This document shows, piece by piece, positions 27,842 through 36,490 of a DNA stretch of 64,000 bases. The notes beneath the pieces are model-generated. The model was not told the DNA's origin and did no database searches. It was given only the letters and a program-made list of their open reading frames with translations. A program made the translations under genes and the position numbers. Source of the DNA: Corynebacterium nuruki S6-4 (lineage in GTDB: Bacteria > Actinomycetota > Actinomycetes > Mycobacteriales > Mycobacteriaceae); contig NZ_CP042429.1 of NCBI RefSeq assembly GCF_007970465.1, positions 992,001 to 1,056,000 of the forward strand, read 5' to 3'. Position 1 is the stretch's first letter; the number at the start of each line of letters is the position of its first letter.

Positions 27842-27893
27842 TCAGTGCCGGTCAGTGCCGGTCAGTGCCGGTCAGTGCCGGTCATGCCGGTCA
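27842..27893 (-). repeat. Stop-codon repeat array at the end of the M3 peptidase gene
   Basis: The gene ends CAC-TGA, and the 10-base unit CACTGACCGG then repeats: TGA occurs at offsets 0, 9, 19, 29, 39 and 49 from the true stop (plus-strand TCA at 27891, 27882, 27872, 27862, 27852, 27842). One copy has lost a base. Because 10 is 1 modulo 3, stops fall in all frames. Confidence 0.85.
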
Positions 27894-30017
27894 GTGGTCT
27901 CCGCCACCTCCGGCCAGCCCGCGGCGCTCCAGCAGCGGTTCCACACTGCGCTGCTGTCCGCGGAACATCCAGAAGGCATCGTCGTAGTCGATGGTGGCGC
28001 CCCGAGACAGGATCATCCGACGGAACCGGTCACCGGCGAACCCGACATCGTCCGGGTCCGGGGCAGCGGCACCGACAGCGTCACCACTGGCACCACTGTC
28101 ACCGGTACCGCCGGTACCGCCGGTCGCCGCGCCGGTGTCGACAAAGGCCCGGAACCCGTCGGCGTCGAGCACCTCCGCCCACAGGTAGCTCCAGTAGTCG
28201 GCCGAGTACCCGCCGGCGAAGATGTGGTTGAAGTAGGTCGACCGGTACCGCGGGGCGATCGCCGGCACCGCGGCCGGCCCGACCCCCGCCGCCTCCAGCG
28301 CCTCCGTCTCGAAGGCCGCCACATCGGTGACCCGGTCCGCCTGGGCCGCCGACAACCGGTGCCACGCCAGGTCGAGCCAGCACGCCGCAAGATACTCGGT
28401 GGTACTGAACCCCTGTCCCCACTGCTGCTGCGCACGCACCGCGGTGACCAGCTCCGGAGGCAGCTGTTCACCGGTCTCCACATGGTGGGCGTAGTTGGCG
28501 AGCACGGCGGGCTCCAGCGCCCAGTTCTCGTTGATCTGGCTGGGGAACTCCACGAAGTCACGGGGCACGTTGGTGCCCGACAGGCTCGGGTAGCGCACAT
28601 CGGACAGCAGCCCGTGGAGGGCGTGGCCGAACTCGTGGAACACCGTCGTCACCTCGTCGAGGCTGAGCAGCGCCTGCTCCCCCGCGGCCGGCCGGGCGAT
28701 GTTCAGCACGTTGACGACCACCGGGGCCTGACCGATGAGGTTGTTCTGGTCGACGAAGCTGCTCATCCAGGCGCCACCACGCTTGGTCGGGCGGGCCCAC
28801 GGATCGAACAGGAACAGGCCGACAGAACGCTCCCCGTCGCGGACCTCCCAGACCGAGACATCCGGGTGGTAGCCGACGAGATCCTCCCGCGGGACGACGT
28901 CGATGCCGTAGAGCCGGTGCGCGGCGAAGAAAGCGCCGTCACGCAGCACCCGGTCGAGCGGGAAGTACTTCATCAGCTCCGCCTCGTCGACGTCGAGCTC
29001 CTCGGCACGCAGCTGTGCATCCCAGTAGGGCAGGTCGGCCTCGGTCAGCCGCGGGTCCGCGCCGCTGACCGAGGCCTTGTCCGCCGCCCGCTTGTACTCG
29101 CCGAGCGCGTTGGCGACCGCCGGCGCCGTCACCCGGTCGAGCAGGTCGTCGACCGCGGCCACGGTGCCGGCGGTCTCCTCCTCGGCGACGAAGGCCGCGT
29201 GGTTGGGGTAGCCGAGCAGTTCGGCCCGCCGGGCGCGCAGCCGCACGGTCTCCAGCACGATGTCGTCGTTGCCGGTCTCCCCGGTTCCGCGGCCGCGGGC
29301 CGCCGAAGCCTCGGCGATGCGCCGTCGGGACGCCGCATCCGACAGCTCCTCGAGCACCGGCTGGACACTGGGCAGTCCGAGCCGGACGAGCCAACCGTCC
29401 TGCCCGGCCTCCTCGGCATCGGCACGCAGCTGGTCCTTCCGGGTGCGGCTCAGCCCCGCCAGCTCCTCCTCCGCGGTGAACAGCACCGCACCGGCGTCGG
29501 TGGCGGCGACGAGGCGGCGTCCGAACGCGGTGGAGAGCTCGGCGAGCCGGGCGTCGATACCGCCGAGTTCCTCCCGGCCCGCCTCGTCGAGGTCCGCGCC
29601 ACCCCGCCGGAACTGCCGCAGCCAGTGTTTCAGCAGTGCCGCGTTCTCACTGTCCTCCGGCTGCGCCGGCATGGCTTTCACCCGCGCATACAGGCCCTGG
29701 TCGAGGTTGACGGCGGTGATGTGCCGGGACAGTTCGGGGGCGACGGTCTCCTCGGCGGCGATGACGTCGGCGGTGGCGTCCGTCCCCGCGTAGTTGAAGA
29801 CGATGGCCAGCACCCGCTGGAGCAGCTGTCCGCTGGCCTCGAGGGCCTCCATCGTGTTCTCCCAGGTCGGCGGTTCCGGGTTCGCCACGATGGCGGCGAT
29901 CTCCGCCTCGTGGTCGGTGACGGCGGTGCGGAAGGTGGGCACCAGGTCGGCGACGTCGATGTGGGCGAAGTCGGGCAGTTCGTGGTCGAGGACCGAAGGT
30001 TCGAGCAGCGGATTCAT
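27891..30017 (-). CDS. M3-family oligopeptidase (peptidyl-dipeptidase Dcp-like)
   Basis: 708 residues, the usual Dcp/OpdA length. The zinc site HEFGHALH begins at H461, and the downstream third ligand Glu is in ENWALEP. N-terminal helical sequence (TWENTMEALEASGQLL) is typical. It would cut small peptides in the cytoplasm, as there is no signal sequence. The frame remains open far upstream, but the family start is MNPLLEPS, 7 bases after TAGGGT. It is divergent from the carboxylesterase with 39 bases between start codons. The C-terminal part has an added Gly/Thr/Ser/Ala segment (TGGTGGTGDSGASG) and ends in the stop array. Confidence 0.93.
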   Translation of the reverse strand: MNPLLEPSVLDHELPDFAHIDVADLVPTFRTAVTDHEAEIAAIVANPEPPTWENTMEALEASGQLLQRVLAIVFNYAGTDATADVIAAEETVAPELSRHITAVNLDQGLYARVKAMPAQPEDSENAALLKHWLRQFRRGGADLDEAGREELGGIDARLAELSTAFGRRLVAATDAGAVLFTAEEELAGLSRTRKDQLRADAEEAGQDGWLVRLGLPSVQPVLEELSDAASRRRIAEASAARGRGTGETGNDDIVLETVRLRARRAELLGYPNHAAFVAEEETAGTVAAVDDLLDRVTAPAVANALGEYKRAADKASVSGADPRLTEADLPYWDAQLRAEELDVDEAELMKYFPLDRVLRDGAFFAAHRLYGIDVVPREDLVGYHPDVSVWEVRDGERSVGLFLFDPWARPTKRGGAWMSSFVDQNNLIGQAPVVVNVLNIARPAAGEQALLSLDEVTTVFHEFGHALHGLLSDVRYPSLSGTNVPRDFVEFPSQINENWALEPAVLANYAHHVETGEQLPPELVTAVRAQQQWGQGFSTTEYLAACWLDLAWHRLSAAQADRVTDVAAFETEALEAAGVGPAAVPAIAPRYRSTYFNHIFAGGYSADYWSYLWAEVLDADGFRAFVDTGAATGGTGGTGDSGASGDAVGAAAPDPDDVGFAGDRFRRMILSRGATIDYDDAFWMFRGQQRSVEPLLERRGLAGGGGDH

Positions 30018-30024
30018 GGTCCCC

Positions 30025-30030
30025 ACCCTA
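30025..30030 (-). promoter_or_regulatory. Putative leaderless -10 hexamer of the M3 peptidase gene
   Basis: TAGGGT on the minus strand, 7 bases before ATG 30017. Confidence 0.5.
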
Positions 30031-30044
30031 ACGGCCGCGCAGGC

Positions 30045-30050
30045 TAGGGT
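30045..30050 (+). promoter_or_regulatory. Putative leaderless -10 hexamer of the carboxylesterase gene
   Basis: TAGGGT, 6 bases before ATG 30057. It lies 14 bases from the opposing -10 of the divergent peptidase gene. Confidence 0.5.
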
Positions 30051-30056
30051 GATCCC

Positions 30057-31490
30057 ATGGTCTCTCCTGTCCTGGATACCCCGTCCGGTCGCGTCTCCGG
30101 TTCCCTCCGCGGTTCCGGGCCGGACGCCGTCGCGGTCTTCCGCGCCGTCCCGGTCACCACCTCCTCCCCGTTCGGTGACCCGGAGCCCGCCGCACCGTGG
30201 CCGGGGGTGCTCGACTGCACCGACAGCCGGGAACGGCGCGCGCTGCGCGGGGACGGCACCGTCACCGTCTTCGCCCCGGCCGACCGGGCAGACCTGGCCG
30301 GCGCGTCGCTGCCGGTCATCGCCTGGGTCCACGGCGGACGGTACGAGGAAGGGCACGGCGACGACGGCTGGTACGACGGCACCACCCTCGCCCGCTCCGG
30401 CTGCATCGTCGTCACCCTGAACTACCGGAAGCGCTTCGCCGGGTTCCTCCCGCTCGACACTGACGACACTGACGAGTCTGACGGGACCGACGGGACTGAC
30501 GGGCCGGGTTCCCGCGGCGTCGCCGATCTCCGCCACGCCCTGCAGTGGGTGCAGGAGACCGTCGCCGGGCTCGGCGGTGACCCGGACAACGTCACCCTGG
30601 CCGGCCAGTCCGCCGGCGGCGGGCTGGTGACGGCCCTGCTCGCCGACCGTCGGGCCGACCTGCTGTTCCACCGGGCGCTGGTGCTCTCCCCCGGACTGCC
30701 CCGGATCAGTGCGCGCACCGGCTGGCGGGTCCGTCGGGCGCTCGCCCGGCTGTTCCTGCGCACACCGCTGACTCGCACCCGGCTCGAGGCACTGCCCGCC
30801 CGGCGCCGGGCGGCGGCCTACCGGTGGATGGCGCGGGCCTGTGCCACCGACTGCGCCGTGGGCCCCGGCCCGGTGGACTTCGACGCCCTGCGGGAGGTGC
30901 CGCTGCTGGTCTCCACGATGCAGGACGAGTTCGTCCGCTTCCCCGGCGTCCACCAGCTCGACCGGGTACTGCACCGGCTGCACCTGTCGCCGTGGTGGGT
31001 GGCCCCGGGCATGCTGGTGCTCGGTGTGCCGTGGCGGTCGCTGCGCCGGTGGGTACGGTCGGTCGACCGTGCCCGGCCGACGGGACAGACCGTGGGGGAC
31101 ACGATGATCCGCCGGTGGGCGGCGGGGCTGCTGGAACATGCCCGTGGGGCCGACGTGTGGGCGTGCGAGTTCCGGGGCGGGGACAGTCACGGCGGCCGGG
31201 TTGATGCCCTGCACTGCGGGGAACTCCCGCTGTTGTTCGACACCCTGCAGGTCGGGAAGAAACTGGTCCGCGCCTTCTGCGGCCCCGGTGCACAGGAGCG
31301 GCTCGGCGGGCCCGGTGGTGCCGGGGAGCGGTTCCGGGCCGCCGTCGTCGCGTTCGCCCACGGTGCGGGGCCGGGCTGGGAGCCCTACCGGGACGAGCGG
31401 ACCACGCACGTCTTCGACCTGACCGGCGGAACGGACCGGGACGTCACCGATCCGTTGCGGGAGATCCGCACCCTGCTGCCGGTCGGCTGA
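30057..31490 (+). CDS. Type-B carboxylesterase
   Basis: 477 residues. Oxyanion-hole HGG at 92-94, nucleophile S185 in LAGQSAGG (GxSxG), and a likely catalytic His in the C-terminal part (FAHGAGPGWEPY). TPSGRVSGSL at the N terminus is the family opening. It would hydrolyse carboxylic esters; no signal peptide is visible, so it is cytoplasmic. An Asp/Thr/Gly repeat (DTDDTDESDGTDGTDG) sits at about 134-149 where other members have a loop. Substrate unknown. Confidence 0.88.
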   Translation: MVSPVLDTPSGRVSGSLRGSGPDAVAVFRAVPVTTSSPFGDPEPAAPWPGVLDCTDSRERRALRGDGTVTVFAPADRADLAGASLPVIAWVHGGRYEEGHGDDGWYDGTTLARSGCIVVTLNYRKRFAGFLPLDTDDTDESDGTDGTDGPGSRGVADLRHALQWVQETVAGLGGDPDNVTLAGQSAGGGLVTALLADRRADLLFHRALVLSPGLPRISARTGWRVRRALARLFLRTPLTRTRLEALPARRRAAAYRWMARACATDCAVGPGPVDFDALREVPLLVSTMQDEFVRFPGVHQLDRVLHRLHLSPWWVAPGMLVLGVPWRSLRRWVRSVDRARPTGQTVGDTMIRRWAAGLLEHARGADVWACEFRGGDSHGGRVDALHCGELPLLFDTLQVGKKLVRAFCGPGAQERLGGPGGAGERFRAAVVAFAHGAGPGWEPYRDERTTHVFDLTGGTDRDVTDPLREIRTLLPVG

Positions 31491-31544
31491 CACCGGCACC
31501 TGCGCCCGGCCACGGTCGGGGCGACGGCCCCCGGAGCGGCCCTT

Positions 31545-31550
31545 TAGACT
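31545..31550 (+). promoter_or_regulatory. Putative leaderless -10 hexamer of the aecD-like gene
   Basis: TAGACT, 7 bases before ATG 31558. Confidence 0.5.
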
Positions 31551-31557
31551 GGTCGCC

Positions 31558-32754
31558 ATGGCACTCACCTTCCCCGACATCGACACGCTCCGTGCCCGCG
31601 GCACGATGAAGTGGACGAAATACCCCGCCGACGTCCTGCCCCTGTGGGTCGCCGAGACCGACTTCGACACCTGCCCCGCCGTCGACGACGCCGTCCGACG
31701 GGCCGTCGACCGCCAGTACTTCGGCTACCCGGTCGCCGGTGCCCGTTCCCGGAACCTCGCCGACGCGCTCGCGGAGTTCACCGCGGCCCGCCACGGCTGG
31801 AACATCGACCCGGCGAAGGTCACCTACGTCCCCGACGTCGTCCAGGGCATCTGCGTCGCCGTCGACGCCCTCACCCCCGCCGGCTCGACCATCGTCGTGC
31901 CCATGCCCGCCTACCCGCCCTTCCAGAAGGTCCCCACCGCCACCCGCCGGCCGGCCGCCTATGTGCCGATGACCGACGAGTCCGGTTTCGACCTGGCGGC
32001 CCTGGAGCGCGCCTTCACCTCGACCGACAACCCGCACGGAGTCGGCAGTCTCATCCTGTGCAACCCCTTCAACCCGCTCGGCCGGGCGTTCTCCGCCGAG
32101 GAGCTCCGCGCCGTCACCGACCTGGCGGCCCGCCACGATGTCCGCGTCATCTCCGACGAGATCCACGCCCCGCTCGTGTACTCCGGCCACCACATCCCCA
32201 CCGCGACGGTCTCCGACACCGCCTACGGCAACACCGTGACAGTCACCGCCACCTCCAAGGGTTGGAACACCGCGGGCCTGAAGTGCGCCCAGATCATCGC
32301 CACCGCCGACGAGGACGCCAAGCTCATCGGCCGGCTGTCCAACGTCGTCACCGGTGAGCCCTCCACCCTCGGCATCGAGGCCGCCACCGCCGCCTACCTC
32401 GACGGCGTCCCGTGGCTCGAGGAGGAGGTCAGCTACCTCGCCGCCAACTGGGAGCACCTGCGGACCCGGCTGCCCGAGGTCCTGCCCGGGGTCCGGCTGC
32501 CGCAGCAGCAGGCGACGTTCCTCGCCTGGCTCGACGTCTCGCAGGTCGACCGGCTGCGCGGCGCCGACGGCACCGTCGCCGACCCGGCGGAGCGGCTGCG
32601 CACCCACGCCCGGGTCGCCTTCAACGAGGGCACCGATTTCGGCCCCGTGGGCCGCGGCCACGTCCGGCTGAACTTCGGCACCTCCCGCGCGGTCCTCGAC
32701 GAGGCGCTGGACCGGATCGCCGAGGCCGACCTGCACACCGGAGAGGCTCTGTGA
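31558..32754 (+). CDS. aecD: PLP-dependent C-S lyase, MalY/PatB/AecD type (cystathionine beta-lyase)
   Basis: 398 residues, fold-type I aminotransferase class. The PLP lysine is K234 in TATSKGWNTAGLK. NPFNPLGRAFSAEEL and VISDEIHAPLVY are the expected cofactor-binding segments. The corynebacterial member AecD splits cystathionine to homocysteine and also cleaves aminoethyl-cysteine. It is followed with a 4-base overlap by an ABC exporter, unlike C. glutamicum, where a branched-chain amino acid carrier follows as I recall; the exporter could remove a thiol or product, which is only inference. Confidence 0.85.
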   Translation: MALTFPDIDTLRARGTMKWTKYPADVLPLWVAETDFDTCPAVDDAVRRAVDRQYFGYPVAGARSRNLADALAEFTAARHGWNIDPAKVTYVPDVVQGICVAVDALTPAGSTIVVPMPAYPPFQKVPTATRRPAAYVPMTDESGFDLAALERAFTSTDNPHGVGSLILCNPFNPLGRAFSAEELRAVTDLAARHDVRVISDEIHAPLVYSGHHIPTATVSDTAYGNTVTVTATSKGWNTAGLKCAQIIATADEDAKLIGRLSNVVTGEPSTLGIEAATAAYLDGVPWLEEEVSYLAANWEHLRTRLPEVLPGVRLPQQQATFLAWLDVSQVDRLRGADGTVADPAERLRTHARVAFNEGTDFGPVGRGHVRLNFGTSRAVLDEALDRIAEADLHTGEAL

Positions 32755-34718
32755 GCAGCCTGACCCGGATCGTCCGCTCCATGCGGGAGCTGTGGCCGTA
32801 CTACGTCATGGTCATCGTCGCCGCCACGGCGACCTCCCTGCTCGGCCTCGCGGCACCGTTCCTCATCAAGCACGTCACCGACACGATCGTGGACGCCGCC
32901 AACGGCAGCGTCTCCGTCGGCGACGCCACCCGCACCGCCGTGTGGATCGCCGTCGCCCTGTTGTTCGCGGAGCTCGCCAACACCGTCATCCACAACATCG
33001 GCGGCTGGTTCGGCGACGTCATGGGCATGCGGATGCGGCAGATCCTGTCGAACCGCTACTTCGCCAAACTCCTGGCACTGCCGCAGCGCTACTTCGACCA
33101 CCAGATCACCGGCACGATCATCTCCCGGCTGGACCGGTCGATCCTCGGGCTCACCCAGTTCCTCCAGTCCTTCGCCAACAACTTCTTCTCGATGATCCTC
33201 ACGGTCATCCTCGTGCTGGCGATCTCCGCCTGGTACTACTGGCCGCTCGCCCTGCTGCTCATCGTCATCTTCCCGCTCTACCTGTGGCTCACCGCCCTCA
33301 CCAGCCGGAAGTGGATGCGCTGGGAGAAGACCAAGAACGAGCACATCGACACCGCCCAGGGCCGGTTCGCCGAGGTCATCGGCCAGGTGAAGGTCGTGAA
33401 GTCCTTCGTCTCGGAGCTCCGGGAGCTGCGGCTGTTCCAGGGGCACTTCGCCGAGACCGTCGCCGTGACGAAGAAGCAGTCCGGCTGGTGGCACATGATG
33501 GACATCTTCCGCATGGCGGGGATGAACATCATCTTCTTCGCCATCTACCTCGTCCTGTTCTGGCGCACCCTGCACGGCTACTTCACCCTCGGTGACATGG
33601 TGCTCCTCGTCCAGCTGGTGACGATGGCCCGCCAGCCGGCGACGATGATGAGCTGGATGGTCGATTCCGCCCAGCGCGCCGCCGCGGGCTCCCGCGAGTA
33701 CTTCGAGGCGATGGACGAGCTGGAGGAGCCCACCACGGACCCCGACCTGCTCGCGGCGTCCCGCGAGTACGGCCCGGACCTCGTCCCCGAGCGGGCGCTG
33801 CGCAACGCCGTCCCGGCGCCGCCGGCTCGCACCGGCGACGGTCCGGTGTTCAGCTTCGAGCACGTCAGTTTCGGCTACGAGGCCGATGAGCAGGTCATCC
33901 ACGATGTCACGTTCACCGCCGGCCGTGGCGAGCGGGTCGCGCTCGTCGGCGAATCCGGCGGCGGCAAGTCGACGCTGGTCAACCTGCTGCTGGGCCTGTA
34001 CCGGCCGACCGGCGGCACGCTGCGGATCTGCGGGCACGACATCCGTGACCTCTCCGCGGCGCAGCTGCGCGGCATGGTCGGGGTCGTGTTCCAGGAGGCG
34101 GCGCTGTTCTCCGGCACCATCCGGGAGAACATTGCCTACGCCCGCCCGGACGCCACCGACGAGGAGGTCGCCGCCGTCGCCCGCCGGGCCAACGCGGACG
34201 CCTTCATCCGCGAATTCCCCGACGGCTACGACACGGTCATCGGCGAACGCGGGCTCCGGCTCTCGGGCGGCCAGAAGCAGCGCATCGCCGTGGCCCGCGC
34301 CATGCTGAAGGACGCCCCCATCCTCGTCCTCGACGAGGCGACCTCCGCCCTCGACACCCGCTCCGAGCAGGCCGTGCAGGCCGGTCTCGAGGAGCTGATG
34401 GTCGGCCGCACCACCCTGGTCATCGCCCACCGGCTGTCGACCATCGCGACCGTCGACACGATCGTCACGCTCGACCACGGTCACGTCGACGAGATCGGCT
34501 CCCCCGGTGACCTGGCGGTCTCCGGCGGCATCTACGCCGAACTGCTCCGGCTCACGGCCAGTTCCTCGGCCGCGGACCGGGAACGGTTGAAGAAGTTCGG
34601 CTTCCACACCGACGGGGAAACAGACAGTGCCGACGGGACCGACAGCGCCGAAGGTGCCGAGGGTGCCGAGGGTGCTGTCCCCGGCACCGACGGGACAGCA
34701 GAACCCCCGGTCCGCTGA
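32751..34718 (+). CDS. ABC exporter half-transporter (membrane domain fused to ATPase)
   Basis: 655 residues from GTG 32751, overlapping the previous stop (GTGA). Six membrane helices lie in about 15-330 (for example YYVMVIVAATATSLLGLA). Nucleotide-binding domain: Walker A GESGGGKST near 400, Q-loop FQEAALFSG, signature LSGGQKQR near 504, Walker B ILVLDEAT near 528, H-loop IAHRLST. It would act as a homodimer. The C-terminal 35 residues are a low-complexity Asp/Gly/Ala tail (EGAEGAEGA). Substrate unknown. Confidence 0.92.
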   Translation: MSSLTRIVRSMRELWPYYVMVIVAATATSLLGLAAPFLIKHVTDTIVDAANGSVSVGDATRTAVWIAVALLFAELANTVIHNIGGWFGDVMGMRMRQILSNRYFAKLLALPQRYFDHQITGTIISRLDRSILGLTQFLQSFANNFFSMILTVILVLAISAWYYWPLALLLIVIFPLYLWLTALTSRKWMRWEKTKNEHIDTAQGRFAEVIGQVKVVKSFVSELRELRLFQGHFAETVAVTKKQSGWWHMMDIFRMAGMNIIFFAIYLVLFWRTLHGYFTLGDMVLLVQLVTMARQPATMMSWMVDSAQRAAAGSREYFEAMDELEEPTTDPDLLAASREYGPDLVPERALRNAVPAPPARTGDGPVFSFEHVSFGYEADEQVIHDVTFTAGRGERVALVGESGGGKSTLVNLLLGLYRPTGGTLRICGHDIRDLSAAQLRGMVGVVFQEAALFSGTIRENIAYARPDATDEEVAAVARRANADAFIREFPDGYDTVIGERGLRLSGGQKQRIAVARAMLKDAPILVLDEATSALDTRSEQAVQAGLEELMVGRTTLVIAHRLSTIATVDTIVTLDHGHVDEIGSPGDLAVSGGIYAELLRLTASSSAADRERLKKFGFHTDGETDSADGTDSAEGAEGAEGAVPGTDGTAEPPVR

Positions 34719-34732
34719 CGGCGGACCGGGGG
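34704..34732. terminator. Bidirectional terminator-like hairpin between ABC exporter and csbD
   Basis: A perfect 12-bp stem (cccccggtccgc, gcggaccggggg) with a 5-base loop overlaps the exporter's TGA. There is no T-run, as often in high-GC genomes. Its position between convergent genes fits termination of both. Confidence 0.7.
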
Positions 34733-34771
34733 TCGGGCCCCGCGGGGCGGGGACAGTGAACTGCAGGCGGG

Positions 34772-34981
34772 CTACTTGTCCTTGAACTTGCCGATGACCT
34801 CGTTGGCCTTGTCGGTCACCTGGTCCTTGGCGTCCTCGAACTTCTGCTTCGCGTCGGACTTGACCTGGTCGGCCTTGCCCTCGTTCTGCAGGTCATCGTT
34901 GCCGGATGCCTGGCCCGCGGCCTCCTTGGCCTGGCCGGCGAGTCCTTCCGCCTTGTTCTTGATGTCGTCGATACCGGACAT
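34772..34981 (-). CDS. CsbD-family stress protein
   Basis: 69 residues, almost all Lys/Asp/Ala/Gln helix (IKNKAEGLAGQAKEAAGQ, GKADQVKSDAKQKFEDAKD). CsbD proteins are small, hydrophilic, general-stress induced proteins of unknown mechanism. The start at 34981 is preferred since AGGAGG is 11 bases upstream; the in-frame GTG at 34990 is too close to that site. Confidence 0.88.
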   Translation of the reverse strand: MSGIDDIKNKAEGLAGQAKEAAGQASGNDDLQNEGKADQVKSDAKQKFEDAKDQVTDKANEVIGKFKDK

Positions 34982-35091
34982 GTCTTTCACAACCTCCTGT
35001 TGTCGAAGAAATGCGCCTCGGTCGGCGCCCTACCCGTTCCACGGTACGCGGAGAACGGGTCGGACGGCGGGCTTCCGCCCGGGGTGATCCG

Positions 35092-35130
35092 TACCGTCGA
35101 CACCGTCGACACCGTCGACACCGTCGACTC
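35092..35130. repeat. 9-bp tandem repeat downstream of the hydroxyacyl-CoA dehydrogenase gene
   Basis: The unit accgtcgac (caccgtcga) occurs four times in a row between csbD and the dehydrogenase stop. It is non-coding and contains no stop codons. Confidence 0.75.
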
Positions 35131-35136
35131 TGTCCA

Positions 35137-35994
35137 CTACTTCGAGTAGTCGTAGAAGCCCTGGCCGGACTTCCGGCCGAGCTGACCGGCCTGCACCATG
35201 CGGCGCAGCAGCGGCGGGCAGGCGTACGACGGATCGCCGTACTCCTCGTACATGACGTCGGCGATGGAGGCACAGGTGTCGAGTCCGACCATGTCGGCCA
35301 GGGTCAGCGGGCCCATCGGGTGGGAGGCGCCGAGCTGCATGCCGGTGTCGATGTCCTCCCGGGTGGCCACGCCCTGCTCCACCATGCGCACGGCGGAGAG
35401 CAGGTAGGGCACGAGGAGGAAGTTGACGATGAAGCCCGACCGGTCCTTCGCCTGGATCGCGGTCTTGCCGAGCACCTCGGTGGCGTAGCCGCGGACGGTC
35501 GCCACGGTGGCGTCGTCGGTGGTGAGGGCCGGGATGACCTCGACCAGCTTCAGCACGGGCACCGGGTTGAAGAAGTGCAGGCCGATCACCCGGCCCGGGT
35601 TCTCCGTCGCCGAGGCGATGGTCTGGATCGGCAGGGAAGAGGTGTTCGAGCACAGCGGCGCGGACTTGTCGGTGACGACGGCGTCCAGCTTCGCGAAGAC
35701 GTCCTTCTTGATGTCCTCGTTCTCGACGATGGCCTCCATGACCATCTCACGGTCCGCGAAGTCCGCCAGGTCGGTGGTGTAGCTGATCCGCGCGACGGCG
35801 GCGTCGCGGTCCTCCTGGGAGAGCTTGCCGCGGCTGACGGCCTTGTCGAGGGACTTCTCGATCCGGGCCTTGCCGCCGTCGAGGAACTCCTGCTTGGCCT
35901 CCCAGACCAGGACGTCGCTCCCGGACTTCGCGGCGACCTCGATAATGCCGCTGCCCATCTGACCTGCGCCGACAACGCCTACACGCTGAACCAT
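35137..35994 (-). CDS. 3-hydroxybutyryl-CoA / 3-hydroxyacyl-CoA dehydrogenase
   Basis: 285 residues, FadB2/Hbd type. NAD-binding GAGQMG at 9-14. Catalytic region: LCSNTSSLPI, GLHFFNPVPVLKLVEV (His-Asn) and the C-terminal domain with ASHPMGPLTLADMVGLD. It interconverts 3-hydroxyacyl-CoA and 3-oxoacyl-CoA with NAD(P). AAGGAG precedes ATG 35994. The upstream palindrome at 36032-36052 suggests a repressor-controlled promoter. Confidence 0.93.
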   Translation of the reverse strand: MVQRVGVVGAGQMGSGIIEVAAKSGSDVLVWEAKQEFLDGGKARIEKSLDKAVSRGKLSQEDRDAAVARISYTTDLADFADREMVMEAIVENEDIKKDVFAKLDAVVTDKSAPLCSNTSSLPIQTIASATENPGRVIGLHFFNPVPVLKLVEVIPALTTDDATVATVRGYATEVLGKTAIQAKDRSGFIVNFLLVPYLLSAVRMVEQGVATREDIDTGMQLGASHPMGPLTLADMVGLDTCASIADVMYEEYGDPSYACPPLLRRMVQAGQLGRKSGQGFYDYSK

Positions 35995-36031
35995 GTGATG
36001 CTCCTTCTTCACGGGATGAATAAACGCAATA

Positions 36032-36052
36032 GTTATACTGACATAGTGTAAC
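36032..36052 (-). promoter_or_regulatory. Operator-like palindrome overlapping a -10 element
   Basis: GTTATACT-N5-AGTGTAAC is a 21-bp inverted repeat with one mismatch between arms. On the minus strand it contains TATAAC, a plausible -10 for the dehydrogenase gene 38 bases downstream. A TetR/GntR-type fatty-acid regulator is the likely kind of binder, but no such gene is adjacent. Confidence 0.5.
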
Positions 36053-36490
36053 GCCAGTCACTGCTCCCGGTCGACGATACCGGGTCAGAGCACCGCACGG
36101 GGGCACGGGCGAGGGGGACTGTCCGGCAGACCACCCGTCAGCCCGGCAGGCCAAAAGTCCCTCAGAAGGCGTCCCGGACCCCATTGTGGCCTGCCACCTG
36201 AACCGATGGCCTGCCGGACCGGACGCAGCACCCCGTGCCGGGCGGTCGGGAGCCCCCACCCGACGCCGGACACAGATCACCCCCGGCACCTGACAGGACC
36301 GGGGGTTCACTGCTGACGTTTCAAGAGGAGAATGCTCAACTACCGTATAGCGGGGTTCCTTTCCTTCGATCGCTCCGACACCATTGACGGTACGGTCCGA
36401 TCATTGGAGGAGCCTGCCAGCCGGCTTCCGGTTCGGTCCGGATCAGATCCAGACAGAATCCGGGCCAGATCCGGGTTCCGGAGGCGTCCC
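36053..36490. other. Non-coding region between the dehydrogenase promoter and the protease gene
   Basis: No gene recognised. An 11-bp perfect inverted pair ccggcaggcca (36143-36153) and tggcctgccgg (36207-36217) is separated by 53 bases, with a further ggcctgcca copy at 36188-36196. Near 36320-36410 there is a low-GC patch (aactaccgtatagcgg, ccattgacggtac), and at 36430-36480 several GATCC/CCGG-rich repeats. Confidence 0.45.

Noticed and set aside
27842..27893. CRISPR or IS end repeats
   Set aside because: The unit is 10 bases, contiguous, and contains the stop codon of the peptidase; it is outside the IS110 limits.
30018..31670. Long upstream extension of the M3 peptidase frame
   Set aside because: It runs antisense to the carboxylesterase and lacks any protein family; the family start and a -10 element lie at 30017.
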